Shown here: piece by piece, positions 7,593-19,013 of the stretch
Position numbering within the stretch: position 1 is the stretch's first letter
Layout of the letters: each line of letters opens with the position of its first letter
DNA from: JAGVSR01 sp963786675
GTDB taxonomy: Bacteria > Pseudomonadota > Alphaproteobacteria > Rhizobiales > Hyphomicrobiaceae
DNA: 64,000 nucleotides
NCBI GenBank assembly: GCA_963786675.1
Contig: CAWAZY010000003.1
Coordinates: 620,001 to 684,000, forward strand
Reading direction: 5' to 3'
The notes under the pieces: model-generated
The model's input: only the letters and a program-made list of their open reading frames with translations
Databases searched by the model: none
What the model was told of the DNA's origin: nothing
Made by a program: the position numbers and the translations under genes

Positions 7593-8171
7593 CTAGCGGT
7601 TCAGTGCAATGACCAGAGCCTTTGGGTTGCCGCCGTTTTCGCTGATGTAGTTCTGGAAGAGATTGTTCAAGAACGACGTCATCTCGAAGCCGATGATCTC
7701 CGCTTCGCGGACCTTGTAGACCGAGCCGCGCTTCACGATCCGCCAGCGCACGTCGTAGGTGTCGCCGCTGCGCAGCGTGACGCGGCTGTCGACATAGGCG
7801 CCGCTGCCGGTCGCCCCGGACTGCCCGACGATGACGGCCTTCGCGACGGGATACTTCGGGGCTTCCTTGGCGGCGTAGCGCGCGATCCAGTTGACCATTC
7901 CCGTGTAGTAGGCGGGGCGATCGGACTTGGGCAGGCTGCTCGCGTAGCTGCCGAGCGCCGTCAGCCCAATGGACGGCAGGTCGGCGTGGCTGCGCAGCGT
8001 GGTGGCAAAAGCGTTAGCCGAGCCTGACCGCGAGGCGGCCACCAGTTCGTTGGCGACGCGCTGCATGTATTGCGCGGGACTTTCGGCCAGGGCCATTCCG
8101 GTGGAGGCGACGAGCGCCACAAATGCGATGAGGGACTGGCGTGTTCGCGAAATGCGCATTGGGATCGACAT
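7593..8171 (-). CDS. MlaC/Ttg2D-family phospholipid-binding protein
   Basis: The product (about 192 residues) has an N-terminal signal sequence (SLIAFVALVASTGMALA) and then the MlaC fold. Helices with PAQYMQRVANELVAASR are followed by strands including DVRWRIVKRGSVYKVREAEIIGF and a final helix. In this family the protein carries phospholipids across the periplasm between the MlaA complex and the inner-membrane MlaFEDB transporter. No mla partner is adjacent, so this is an orphan copy. The start at 8171 is tentative; 8159 is equally possible and neither has a strong ribosome binding site. Family assignment is from the overall pattern. Confidence 0.8.
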   Translation of the reverse strand: MSIPMRISRTRQSLIAFVALVASTGMALAESPAQYMQRVANELVAASRSGSANAFATTLRSHADLPSIGLTALGSYASSLPKSDRPAYYTGMVNWIARYAAKEAPKYPVAKAVIVGQSGATGSGAYVDSRVTLRSGDTYDVRWRIVKRGSVYKVREAEIIGFEMTSFLNNLFQNYISENGGNPKALVIALNR

Positions 8172-8399
8172 TGACTGTATGCCCACTGAAGTTCCGTTCA
8201 TGCCACTGCAGGATGAAATGACACTGCCGAGTGAATGCGGCATGTGCGTGGCTGGCCCGCGGGCCCGATCCTCAAGGTACAGCATGGGTCCGTCCTCCCG
8301 TCAAACGCTGCCACCCGATTTCCCTGGGCCATCCCCGAACGCTTCGAGCACAACCCGTCCTTGTTCCGGGTCGTAGGAAGGGCCAAGCGCTGCGCCAGA

Positions 8400-9038
8400 T
8401 CAGGCAGCGGCGGCGGCCGGAGACTCCGTGTGGTGCCTGTCAGCGACGCTCCGTGGGGCGCGCCGGTAGACCTTGGCGGGAACTTCCCGCACGCCCAGGC
8501 TGCCACAAGCCTGATCAACATGACTTTGCGTGAGACGGTCGGAGACCGCCAGCAGCAGCGAGCGCTCGCGATCGGGGTGCACCAGGATTAGTTCGTGGCG
8601 CACGCCTGACAGCGAGGCGCGCAAATAGTGGGCAATGCCCTCGAAATCCGTGATAGGCGCCGTCCAGGTCCGGGTCTGTCCCCGGACGTGGTCGGCCACC
8701 TGGACCTGACCGTTCGCGATCCGCACGGTGCGCCGGCGGGCGAGGGAATTGGTCAGGCGGGCGATGGGCAGACCCAGCAGCAGGAGCCAGAGTGTCAGGC
8801 CGAGCACCACTTGGGCGGTTGCCATGGGCCGGCCGGCGGCGAAGTCTCTGAGACCCTGGTCGGCAAAGGCGGCCGAGGCCAGCAAATAGAAGGGGAAGAG
8901 CAGCAGCCCGGCAACCGGAATGAAGACGGCCAAGCGCGCGGCGGCGGCGCGGTGCGCGGGCCGCTGATCGATCGTGATACCGGCGCTGGCAAAGTCGGGA
9001 TGGGCGGGGGTCATGCAGTCAACGTCGGACGGGCGCAT
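8400..9038 (-). CDS. Membrane protein with two transmembrane segments, unknown function
   Basis: The 212-residue product has two hydrophobic segments (about residues 35-58, LAVFIPVAGLLLFPFYLLAS, and 75-95). A soluble C-terminal domain follows with alternating strands (TVRIANGQVQVADHVRGQTRTW, ELILVHPDRERSLLLAV). The layout resembles small bacterial proteins with a PH-like domain after a membrane hairpin, but no family is recognised with confidence. GGAG lies ten bases before the start at 9038; the Met at 9014 is an alternative. It is alone, divergent from the metF operon. Confidence 0.6.
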   Translation of the reverse strand: MRPSDVDCMTPAHPDFASAGITIDQRPAHRAAAARLAVFIPVAGLLLFPFYLLASAAFADQGLRDFAAGRPMATAQVVLGLTLWLLLLGLPIARLTNSLARRRTVRIANGQVQVADHVRGQTRTWTAPITDFEGIAHYLRASLSGVRHELILVHPDRERSLLLAVSDRLTQSHVDQACGSLGVREVPAKVYRRAPRSVADRHHTESPAAAAA

Positions 9039-9280
9039 CAGGCGGGGGCTCCGGGAACTGGCAAGCAGGTGGGAATGACTGGACCAGGAAAGACTGGACC
9101 GGGAACGAGTGGCCGGGATTCACTGCGTCTGACGCTACGGGACACCGCGTTACGGTGCGGTTAAGGCATGGTGCAATGCCGTGCCATTATGTTCTGATCG
9201 GCGTTCAAATTATGTCCGGACGCGCGCGGCGCACGATTTCCGATGGACGACCCGAAGGGATCGCAGCTTGCCTCTTGCCA

Positions 9281-9304
9281 AGACATAAACATATCTTTAT
9301 GTCT
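9281..9304. promoter_or_regulatory. 24-bp palindromic operator upstream of the ArsR-methyltransferase/metF operon
   Basis: AGACATAAA (9281-9289) and TTTATGTCT (9296-9304) form a perfect 9-bp inverted repeat around CATATC, whose inner ATAT is also symmetric. Only one base pair in 24 breaks the symmetry. It lies 25 bases before the likely GTG start of the regulator gene. AT-rich palindromes with an ATATCTTTAT core are what I would expect for the SahR-like ArsR regulators of the methionine cycle, so autoregulation is likely (inference). Confidence 0.7.
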
Positions 9305-9328
9305 CGCGGAAACCGATTGAGGTCCCCC

Positions 9329-10372
9329 GTGCGCAATGAAGCCTTGCCAATGCCGGAGCTGGTTGCGTCGCTGAAAGCAGCGGCCGAGCCGACGCGCTTG
9401 CGCATCCTTCTGCTGCTGGCCCAGGGCGAATTGACTGTGAAGGACCTCACCCAGGTCCTCGGCCAAAGCCAGCCGCGAATTTCCCGGCATCTCAAGCTTC
9501 TGACCGAGGCGGGTCTCGTGGAGCGCTTCCGGGACGGGAGCTGGGTGTACTTTCACGTGTCGGACCGGACAGAGGGTGGCCGCCTGACGCGGCGGCTGCT
9601 GGCGGCTGTCGATCCGGGAGACGGCGTTGCGCGGCGCGACCGCGAGCGCGGCGAAGTCTTGAAGCGCGAGCGGGATCAGGCGGCTCAGGCCTATTTCCAG
9701 AAACACGCCGCCGATTGGGACCGCATTCGCAGCCTGTACGTGGCCGAAACCGATGTCGAAGCCGCGATGCTGGACGCGCTGGGGGCCGGGCCCTTCCGGC
9801 TGCTGGTCGATCTTGGCACCGGCACCGGGCGCATTCTTGAGCTGTTCGCCGGCCGCTACGAGCGCGGACTGGGCTTCGACCAAAACCAGTCGATGCTGGC
9901 CTACGCGCAAAGTAAGCTGGCGTCGGGACGTCTGGCGGGCGCGGAAGTCCGGCACGGCGACCTTTATGATCTGACGTTGCAGGATGGTGTCGCGGACGCG
10001 GTCGTCATGCATCAGGTGCTGCATTACCTCGCCGAGCCCGGTGCCGCCTTGATTGAGGCGGCCCGGATACTGGCCCCCGGCGGGCGCTTGCTCATCGTCG
10101 ATTTCGCGCCCCATGACTTGGAATTTCTGCGCGACGAGCACGCGCATAAGCGTTTGGGCATTGCGCCCGAGGCAATGGAAGGCTGGATCAAGGCCGCCGG
10201 TCTGACCCTGGTCCGCGCCAACACGCTGAGCCGCGATACGGTACGCGGTCCGGCGTCCGGAGGCGCGTCGTCGCTGACCGTATCGATGTGGCTGGCAGAG
10301 CAGCCGCAGCATCACAGTATTCAACCGGCGGGCGCAGATACCAGGCGCCGCCAGATCGAGGAGGCCCGCTGA
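9329..10372 (+). CDS. ArsR-family regulator fused to a SAM-dependent methyltransferase domain (SahR-like)
   Basis: The 347-residue product has an ArsR winged helix at about residues 8-85 (ELVASLKAAAEPTRLRILLL, QSQPRISRHLKLLTEAGLV). A class I methyltransferase domain follows, with the SAM-binding loop LVDLGTGTGRILELFA and post-motif LAPGGRLLIVDFAPHD. The ArsR part shows no obvious metal-binding Cys cluster, so a metabolite such as S-adenosylhomocysteine or SAM, bound by the second domain, is a likelier signal. Regulators of this layout (SahR) are described for methionine-cycle genes in proteobacteria. The GTG start at 9329 has GAGG six bases upstream and lies after the operator. The TGA overlaps the metF ATG, indicating one operon. 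Confidence 0.85.
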   Translation: MRNEALPMPELVASLKAAAEPTRLRILLLLAQGELTVKDLTQVLGQSQPRISRHLKLLTEAGLVERFRDGSWVYFHVSDRTEGGRLTRRLLAAVDPGDGVARRDRERGEVLKRERDQAAQAYFQKHAADWDRIRSLYVAETDVEAAMLDALGAGPFRLLVDLGTGTGRILELFAGRYERGLGFDQNQSMLAYAQSKLASGRLAGAEVRHGDLYDLTLQDGVADAVVMHQVLHYLAEPGAALIEAARILAPGGRLLIVDFAPHDLEFLRDEHAHKRLGIAPEAMEGWIKAAGLTLVRANTLSRDTVRGPASGGASSLTVSMWLAEQPQHHSIQPAGADTRRRQIEEAR

Positions 10373-11301
10373 TGGCCGAAGGTAAGGAACGCAAGAGCCG
10401 TCTGCTCGGCGCCGGCGAAATTGCCGTGTCGTTCGAGTTCTTTCCGCCGAAGTCGGACAAGATGGAAGCGCAGCTCTGGTCGGCCGTGGAGCGTCTGGCC
10501 CCGCTGGCGCCGGAGTTCGTGTCCGTCACCTACGGTGCGGGCGGGACGACGCGTGAGCGCACGCACGCCACCGTGGAGCGCATCTTGAAGGAAACGGCAT
10601 TGCGGCCGGCCGCGCATCTCACCTGCGTCGACGCCACGCGCGAAGAGGTCGACGCCGTCGCCCGCGCCTACTGGAATGCGGGCGTCCGTCATATTGTGGC
10701 GCTCCGCGGCGATCCCGCATCCGGTGTCGGTCAACACTATGAACCGCATCCGGGAGGCTACGCCAACGCCGCCGAACTGGTGGCCGGGCTGAAGAAGATC
10801 GGCAATTTCGAGATTTCCGTCGGCGGGTATCCCGAGAAGCATCCCGAAAGCCCGACGATTGCCGCCGACGTGGAGAACCTGAAGGCCAAGGTCGACGCTG
10901 GCGCCGACCGCATCATCACGCAGTTCGGTTTCGACAACACGTACTACCTGCGCTTCCTGGAACGCGCGCGCGCGGCCGGGATCTGGGTGCCGATCACACC
11001 GGGCATCGTGCCGATCCACAATTTCCGCCAGGTTGCGGGCTTCGCCGTGCGCGCGGGCGCCACCGTTCCGGCGTGGCTCGCGCGCCGCTTCGAAGGCCTC
11101 GACGCCGATGCGGAGACCACCAAGATGGTCGCGGCCGCCGTGGCGACGGAGCAGGTGATGCAGCTCGTGGACGAAGGCATCAAGACGTTCCACTTCTACA
11201 CGCTCAACCGCGCTGATCTCGTCTACGCCATTTGCCACCTGCTGGGGCTGCGCCCGTTGCATTCGGCCCCGCTCGAAGACCGCCGCATCATGATCGCCTA
11301 G
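10372..11301 (+). CDS. metF: 5,10-methylenetetrahydrofolate reductase
   Basis: This 309-residue flavoprotein of the MetF family reduces 5,10-methylene-THF to 5-methyl-THF, the methyl donor for methionine synthase. Diagnostic segments are SFEFFPPKSDKME at the start, FVSVTYGAGGTTRERTHATV, and HIVALRGDPASG. DRIITQFGFDNTYYLRFLERA and FHFYTLNRADLVYAICHLLGL follow near the end. Length is normal. The ATG at 10372 overlaps the stop codon of the upstream regulator and precedes the two methionine synthase genes, so the gene belongs to the methionine-cycle operon. Confidence 0.97.
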   Translation: MAEGKERKSRLLGAGEIAVSFEFFPPKSDKMEAQLWSAVERLAPLAPEFVSVTYGAGGTTRERTHATVERILKETALRPAAHLTCVDATREEVDAVARAYWNAGVRHIVALRGDPASGVGQHYEPHPGGYANAAELVAGLKKIGNFEISVGGYPEKHPESPTIAADVENLKAKVDAGADRIITQFGFDNTYYLRFLERARAAGIWVPITPGIVPIHNFRQVAGFAVRAGATVPAWLARRFEGLDADAETTKMVAAAVATEQVMQLVDEGIKTFHFYTLNRADLVYAICHLLGLRPLHSAPLEDRRIMIA

Positions 11302-11382
11302 CCGTCGTGCCGCTGGATCCGATCGTCCCCGCGCACGCGGGGCTACGGACCTGCACGCGTACTGTTGATGGAAAGAACTGCC

Positions 11383-12426
11383 ATGAAGAGACTTCCCAGC
11401 TATGCCGCCCTTGAGAAGGCCGCCTCGGAGCGGATCCTGATCATCGATGGCGCCATGGGCACGATGATCCAGCGCCACAAGCTGACGGAGTCCGATTACC
11501 GCGGCGAGCGCTTCGCGAACTGGCCGAAGGATGTGAAGGGCAACAACGATCTGCTCGTTCTGACGCAGCCCAAGATCATCCAGGATATCCACGAGCTTTA
11601 CCTTGAGGCCGGAGCCGACCTCATTGAGACGAATACCTTCAATGCGCAGGTTGTCTCCATGGCCGACTACGGCATGGAAAGTCTGGCGTTCGAAATCAAT
11701 GTCGCGGCGGCGAAACTCGCCCGCGCCGCTTGCGATAAGTACAACAAGTTGACGCCGGACAAGCCGCGCTTCGTCGCCGGCGCCGTCGGCCCGACGAACA
11801 TGACCGCGTCGATCTCTCCGAAGGTCGATGACCCCGGGTTCCGCCGCATCACCTTCGATCAGCTGCGCGAAGCCTACCGCGAGCAGGTGCGGGGCCTCGT
11901 CAAGGGAGGCTCCGACATCATCCTGATCGAGACCATCTTTGACACCTTGAACGCCAAGGCCGCCGGTGCCGCCACGCTCGACGTCTTCGACGAGATGGGG
12001 CTGGAATTGCCGATCATGCTGTCGGGTACGATTACCGACGAGGCCGGCCGCACGCTGACGGGCCAGACACCGACCGCGTTCTGGTACTCGATGCGGCACC
12101 TGAAGCCGTTTTCCGTCGGGCTGAACTGCGCGCTTGGCGCTGAGAAGATGCGCCCGCACATCGCGGAGCTGTCGCAGGTGGCCGATGTGCGCATCTCCGC
12201 CTACCCGAACGCCGGCTTGCCCAACGCCATGGGCGAGTACGACGAGACCCCCGACGAAATGGCCTGCAAGACCGAACCATGGGCCAAGGATGGTCTCGTC
12301 AACATCATCGGCGGCTGCTGTGGCTCCACGCCCGATCACATCGCGCACATCGCCGCGCATGTGAAAGTCGTATGCGCCGCGCAAGATTCCGTCGTTCCCG
12401 CCCAAGATGCGCCTCTCGGGCCTTGA
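11383..12426 (+). CDS. metH: Methionine synthase, homocysteine-binding (N-terminal) part
   Basis: The 347-residue product is the zinc-dependent homocysteine S-methyltransferase domain of cobalamin-dependent MetH. It starts ILIIDGAMGTMIQ and has the expected zinc cysteines in GLNCALG and the later GGCCGSTPDHI. It ends about where the pterin-binding domain would begin, so the enzyme is split here into two polypeptides. A clean stop, a 36-base gap and a new start separate them. The GGAAAGA before 11383 supports that start; ATG 11368 is an alternative. Split MetH is known in several alphaproteobacteria, so this is likely a natural arrangement. Confidence 0.93.
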   Translation: MKRLPSYAALEKAASERILIIDGAMGTMIQRHKLTESDYRGERFANWPKDVKGNNDLLVLTQPKIIQDIHELYLEAGADLIETNTFNAQVVSMADYGMESLAFEINVAAAKLARAACDKYNKLTPDKPRFVAGAVGPTNMTASISPKVDDPGFRRITFDQLREAYREQVRGLVKGGSDIILIETIFDTLNAKAAGAATLDVFDEMGLELPIMLSGTITDEAGRTLTGQTPTAFWYSMRHLKPFSVGLNCALGAEKMRPHIAELSQVADVRISAYPNAGLPNAMGEYDETPDEMACKTEPWAKDGLVNIIGGCCGSTPDHIAHIAAHVKVVCAAQDSVVPAQDAPLGP

Positions 12427-12462
12427 ACCTTTCGTCGCCGGTTAAGAGAAAAAGATCAGCAA

Positions 12463-15186
<2,724 letters not shown>

Positions 15187-15326
15187 TTTGGTGTGAGGAC
15201 AGGCTGATCGCGGGCCGTGCAAATTTGTGTTGCGGTGCGGGATCAGCCTGTTGTTTGCGCGTCATAAGTCGCGTGGTAGCGTCGTGGGGCTGTTAATTTG
15301 CGACTCGCACCTCGGGGGAGAACACT

Positions 15327-15671
15327 ATGCTTGGACGATTGATTTTACTGCTGCTGCAAATTGCCGGCGGATACTTCTTCTCGCCGATCCTTGCGGGATA
15401 TATCCCGGTCCCGGGTAATCTCAGTCTGTTCCTCTACGCCGTCATCGTGGCGATTGTGATCTTCCTGATCGGCCTTCTGGCCGCGCAGGTCATCAAGGAT
15501 GTCGGCGCGCCGTCGAGTGCGACCTTGTCCTTCTCGCTGATCCTGGCCTTGATCGCCGCTGCACTCTGGACGTTCGGTCCCGGACTGCTGCCGCAGGTTC
15601 CCTGGGGACAGGTTCCGGCGCGCTGGGCCGTTCTCGGCGCGGCTGTGCTGGGCTACATGGCCAAGCGCTGA
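15327..15671 (+). CDS. Small polytopic membrane protein, unknown
   Basis: The 114-residue product is almost entirely hydrophobic, with three or four predicted membrane helices (about residues 4-24, 32-56, 66-82 and 97-110). It ends in a short basic tail (MAKR). It has a good ribosome binding site (GGGGGAG eight bases before ATG). No family is recognised. It stands alone between metH and a terminator. Confidence 0.7.
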   Translation: MLGRLILLLLQIAGGYFFSPILAGYIPVPGNLSLFLYAVIVAIVIFLIGLLAAQVIKDVGAPSSATLSFSLILALIAAALWTFGPGLLPQVPWGQVPARWAVLGAAVLGYMAKR

Positions 15672-15697
15672 GCGCAGTCGCCAGCCTCTAAAATGTC

Positions 15698-15732
15698 GAA
15701 GCGCGGAACCATCGGTTCCGCGCTTCTTTTTA
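15698..15732 (+). terminator. Rho-independent terminator
   Basis: GAAGCGCGGAACC-ATC-GGTTCCGCGCTTC is a perfect 13-bp stem followed by TTTTT, about 25 bases after the small membrane protein gene. Confidence 0.93.
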
Positions 15733-15786
15733 AGCAGGTGCTGATCGTTCGTAAAAAGTTTCAGGGCCGAAGCGCGCCTGGACCGG

Positions 15787-15870
15787 TCACACCATGCCCA
15801 AGACGATGGCCGCGATAAAGCCCATGGATAGAAACGCGGCCAGCACGTTCAATCGCATCGTCATGCCCAT
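15787..15870 (-). CDS. 27-residue membrane micro-protein
   Basis: This short gene begins with ATG at 15870, preceded by a near-consensus GGGAGGT. It encodes MGMTMRLN followed by a single hydrophobic helix (VLAAFLSMGFIAAIVLGMV) that runs to the stop. The layout, a short basic N-terminus and one membrane helix, is that of single-pass membrane micro-proteins. No function is known. The strong ribosome binding site is the main evidence. Confidence 0.6.
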   Translation of the reverse strand: MGMTMRLNVLAAFLSMGFIAAIVLGMV

Positions 15871-16297
15871 CGCTACCTCCCTAGACTGACCTGATGAGAG
15901 AACGACTGAATGCCCATTGCATTCCTTGTCCTGTCTCAAATCTGGTTTGGTCTTGCTGCGGCTTTTTGGAGCCGCTGGAGGAAAGGTTAAGTGGCTGGCG
16001 CGCCACCAAGCAACAGAAAAAAGTATTGCGGCGCGAAAGAACCGCCCGCAGAGAGCCTGAGACACGCCTACTTTGAGTTGAACTCAGGCCTGCCCGATTG
16101 CAGCGCGTGCTGCGGCGGCCCTGGTGATGGTGTCTGCTGAGCTTGGTCGTCCAAGGCTGCATTCTGGCGAGGGATTTCAGCCGTGCCGCCGGCATGCTGA
16201 ACCACGTGCGCTGGCGCGTCACTCACGCCGAGATAGGCGAGAGACCGCACGCAGGGTGCGCCGCCACAACGATTTCGTGTGATAAAAAAGATTGTCG

Positions 16298-16311
16298 TTT
16301 GTGATCACAAA
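16298..16311. promoter_or_regulatory. 14-bp palindrome TTTGTGATCACAAA
   Basis: A perfect AT-rich palindrome overlaps the stop codon of the GNAT gene. It resembles two fused CRP-type half-sites (TGTGA/TCACA) without the usual six-base spacer. It could serve a regulator or be chance. Confidence 0.3.
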
Positions 16312-16820
16312 TTTCGCCGCAGCAGAATTTCCTTCGTGCCCGGTCCCACGAGATCGGCGATTTCGCTGCTGCGGACAAAACCGTGTGCCTCGTAGAAACG
16401 CAGGGCATCCGCATTGAAGTCCGACGCCATCACCCAGACATTCGCCTCGCCGTTGCGTCTGGCTTCGTGCACCAGCCAGGAGACGACGGCGCTGCCGAGC
16501 TTGCGCTTCTGGAATGCCGGCAGAATTCCAAGGAACTGCAGGTAGGGACCGCGCAACCAATTGAGCCGCAAGCCGACCGCGCCAGCCAGTTCGTTTCCGA
16601 TCATGATGCCGTAGCGCGGCGCGCCTTTCTCGATCGTGGCGAGATAGCCGGCGAGCGCGTCACCGGAGTATTTTAGGCGTGCCCATGGATCGATCGCCGC
16701 GAACAGAGGGCCGAGCCGCATGGATTCACCAGGCGGCAAGCCGCGCAATCCCACCTCGTGACTCCCGCCGCCAAAAGTTTCCGTGTCGTAGCGTTCAACG
16801 GGGGAGGGAGCGTGGCTCAT
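16305..16820 (-). CDS. GNAT-family N-acetyltransferase
   Basis: The 171-residue product has the GNAT core. A beta-strand and the acetyl-CoA loop (LGILPAFQKRKLGSAVVSWLV, the Q/R-x-x-G-x-A region) are followed by the C-terminal strand-helix ADALRFYEAHGFVR. The substrate is unknown. The start at 16820 lies 26 bases inside the 3' end of the upstream polysaccharide deacetylase gene, so the two are probably cotranscribed. Confidence 0.85.
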   Translation of the reverse strand: MSHAPSPVERYDTETFGGGSHEVGLRGLPPGESMRLGPLFAAIDPWARLKYSGDALAGYLATIEKGAPRYGIMIGNELAGAVGLRLNWLRGPYLQFLGILPAFQKRKLGSAVVSWLVHEARRNGEANVWVMASDFNADALRFYEAHGFVRSSEIADLVGPGTKEILLRRNL

Positions 16821-17835
16821 GCGTGGTCTCCGCGGCGGGCACATTGGGTTTCGGTGGTCGCGGCTTGAAGAAGGTATCGTACTTGTCGGTGTCTCCCGGC
16901 CGCGCATTGTAGCAGGTGGCGGAGATTTCGGGCGTTCCTTGGGCAAGAAGCTCACTCACCGTGACGAATTCGAACCCTTTGGCCCTCAGCGCGGGAAGCG
17001 CGGTGACTAATGCTTGCGATGTGTGAAAGCCCCGGCCGTTGCCGTGGCCGATCACGATGGAGCCGGGTTTGACCGCCATCACCGCTTTGTGCATGGCGTC
17101 GGCGGTCTGCAAGGGTGTGGGATCGCCCAGAGAGAGGTTCCATTGAATGGCGAGAAGTCCTGCGTCGTTGACCGCATCAAGTGCCGCCTGATTACATGCG
17201 CCGAAGGGAAACCGGAACATCGACATGCGGTCGGGCACCGAAGACATCGCCGCCTCCTCGCCACGCACGCACTGTGCGGCTTCCAATTCTGCACGCGTGC
17301 GTTCGTAGGCAATCTGCGGCCCGACGATTTCGGCGGCCAATGCGGGACCGCTGAGAAGCCGCAGGTTGCGATGGGCTTCCGCATGGTTGGCCACTTCGAA
17401 TAACGGGTCCGCCATCAACTGGCGCGTGCGTACGGGATGCGAGCGCATCCATTTTCCGCCGGCGAAGAACGTGGCCTTGGCATTGTTGGCCCGCAACGCA
17501 TCAACGAGCGCCGCATCGTAGCCGGTGACTTCCCCCGGCAGCTCACACATGTCGAAGGTGAGGGCGATGAGCTTCTTGCCTGGCGGCAGCTTTACGCGCC
17601 GAATGGCCCCGCGCAGGCTGGCGGGCACTGGTGCGAACGGCGCCAGCTGCGTGATGAGCGGTGGGGCATCGAAGCGCGTGTCGCCGCGCGTGATCTTTTT
17701 TTCCGTCGCCGGACCGGTAAGGAGCGCCGGGGACCAGCAGCGGTCGCGCAGCACCGTCCGGTCGGCGGCCGCGAGAGGATGTGCCGCAAGCCCGGCGAAA
17801 AGCGCGGCACTGGCAAATACCCTGACAGCTGACAT
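16795..17835 (-). CDS. Polysaccharide deacetylase (NodB-homology) family protein
   Basis: The 346-residue product has a signal peptide (residues 1-24, ending LAAADRT) and a NodB-type domain. Motif 1 reads LTFDMCE where the family usually has TFDDG, so the second metal-adjacent Asp is replaced. Motif 2 NHAEAHRNL keeps the His-x3-His zinc ligands. A rhizobial subfamily with TFDxCE is familiar to me, so this is probably a stable variant, not decay. It would act in the periplasm, removing acyl groups from a glycan, or be a binding protein. Its ATG overlaps the stop codon of the enoyl-CoA hydratase gene (TGATG). Confidence 0.82.
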   Translation of the reverse strand: MSAVRVFASAALFAGLAAHPLAAADRTVLRDRCWSPALLTGPATEKKITRGDTRFDAPPLITQLAPFAPVPASLRGAIRRVKLPPGKKLIALTFDMCELPGEVTGYDAALVDALRANNAKATFFAGGKWMRSHPVRTRQLMADPLFEVANHAEAHRNLRLLSGPALAAEIVGPQIAYERTRAELEAAQCVRGEEAAMSSVPDRMSMFRFPFGACNQAALDAVNDAGLLAIQWNLSLGDPTPLQTADAMHKAVMAVKPGSIVIGHGNGRGFHTSQALVTALPALRAKGFEFVTVSELLAQGTPEISATCYNARPGDTDKYDTFFKPRPPKPNVPAAETTHEPRSLPR

Positions 17836-18641
17836 CACTGCCCCCGGAACTGAGGCTTGCGCTTTTCCGCAAAGGCTAGGCGGCCTTCCGCGTAATCGTC
17901 GCTGGCGAAGCAGGCCGCGATCATCGCTTCCAAACGTTCCATGTCGGCCTCGCCCTTGCCGGCAACGATGGTATCGATTGCCGCCTTGGCGGCTTTGACC
18001 GTCAGCGGCGCGTTGTCGGCGATGGCGCGGGCGAGTGCGCGGGCGGCGGGATCCAGATCGGCGGGCGGCACGACGCGATTGACGAGGCCCATGGTCAGCG
18101 CCTCGGCGGCCGAGAAGCGCCATCCCGTGAAGAGCAGTTCCTTGATGCGGGGCGCGGGGGCCAAAGCGAGCAGCGGCCTGATCCAGCGCGGGTGATAGCC
18201 AAGCCCCAGCCGCGCGGCGGGAATGGAGAACTGCGCGGTGTCGTCGGCCAGCCTCAAATCGCAACAGGCGGCAATGCCGAAGCCACCGCCGAGGCAGAAG
18301 CCTCCGATCATGGCGATGGTGGGCTTGGCGGCGCCGAGCAGGGCTTCAAAGGCGGCATGGTTTAGAGCGTCGTAGGTGCGGGCCGCGTCGCCCGTGCGGG
18401 CGCTGTCGAACTCGGAAATGTCCGCGCCCGCCGAAAAGGCCTTTCCGCCTGCGCCCTTCAGCACGATGACGCGAATTTCAGGGTCGGCTTCTGCCTCCCG
18501 CATGCACACGGGGATCGCGGCCCACATCGCCGCGCTCAGCGCGTTGTGCCGCGCAGGGTTATCCAAAACCAGGAACGCGACGGCTCCATCGCGCTCAAGG
18601 CGCACGCCGGGCGGGCGTGCCGTGCTGGTTGCGTCGGCCAT
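17835..18641 (-). CDS. Enoyl-CoA hydratase/isomerase family protein
   Basis: The 268-residue crotonase-fold protein has the CoA/oxyanion segments KAFSAGADISEF and PTIAMIGGFCLGGGFGIAACCDLRLA. A helix near FGIPAARLGLGYHP-type sequence and the C-terminal DYAEGRLAFAEKRKPQF follow. The family hydrates or isomerises enoyl-CoA thioesters in fatty-acid or amino-acid breakdown; the precise substrate cannot be read from sequence. The start at 18641 gives MADATSTARPPG ahead of the domain. It heads a three-gene minus-strand operon with the deacetylase and GNAT genes. Confidence 0.9.
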   Translation of the reverse strand: MADATSTARPPGVRLERDGAVAFLVLDNPARHNALSAAMWAAIPVCMREAEADPEIRVIVLKGAGGKAFSAGADISEFDSARTGDAARTYDALNHAAFEALLGAAKPTIAMIGGFCLGGGFGIAACCDLRLADDTAQFSIPAARLGLGYHPRWIRPLLALAPAPRIKELLFTGWRFSAAEALTMGLVNRVVPPADLDPAARALARAIADNAPLTVKAAKAAIDTIVAGKGEADMERLEAMIAACFASDDYAEGRLAFAEKRKPQFRGQ

Positions 18642-19013
18642 GCGTTTGACGTCCACTGATGTCGAGATGCGTGAAGTTGGCGGAAATCTAGGCTCCGGCG
18701 GGTCGCGGCACAACGGGGACCGGGTGCCGCAGCACATAACGGGCAGCGTCGGCCCGGTTCGCATCGGCGCGGGCCGCCGGTTTCAACGCCCGCGATCCCG
18801 TGTCGCGTCCCCGCTGCAACCCGGTCCGCCCGCGGGGCGTTGGATGCGGTGTGGGCCCTTCAACCAAAGGTCAACGGGCAATAGTTTGGCCTGCGGCGCG
18901 CACAGGTTTAGATTGACGGTCCGGGCGCGCGCGGATACCCCGTTTTGCAGCGCACCCGACGGCGGCCCAGAGGTCATGGCCCGCGCGCATTCATCAGCCG
19001 AGGACGACCAGCT
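18642..19013. other. Divergent intergenic region
   Basis: These 372 bases between the enoyl-CoA hydratase and cysE hold no supported gene. They should contain both divergent promoters; none is clear. No strong hairpin or repeat was seen. Confidence 0.5.

Noticed and set aside
9155..9328. Cobalamin or SAM riboswitch upstream of the methionine operon
   Set aside because: No B12-box or SAM riboswitch core was recognised; the clear palindrome instead points to protein-mediated control.
10321..12405. A 694-codon open frame on the minus strand
   Set aside because: It lies exactly opposite metF and metH1. GC-rich codons leave the opposite strand open; the translation has no motif and is rich in His, Arg, Gly and Val, typical of antisense frames.
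16068..16250. 60-codon minus-strand frame downstream of the GNAT gene
   Set aside because: No ATG with a ribosome binding site and no family resemblance; kept out for lack of support.
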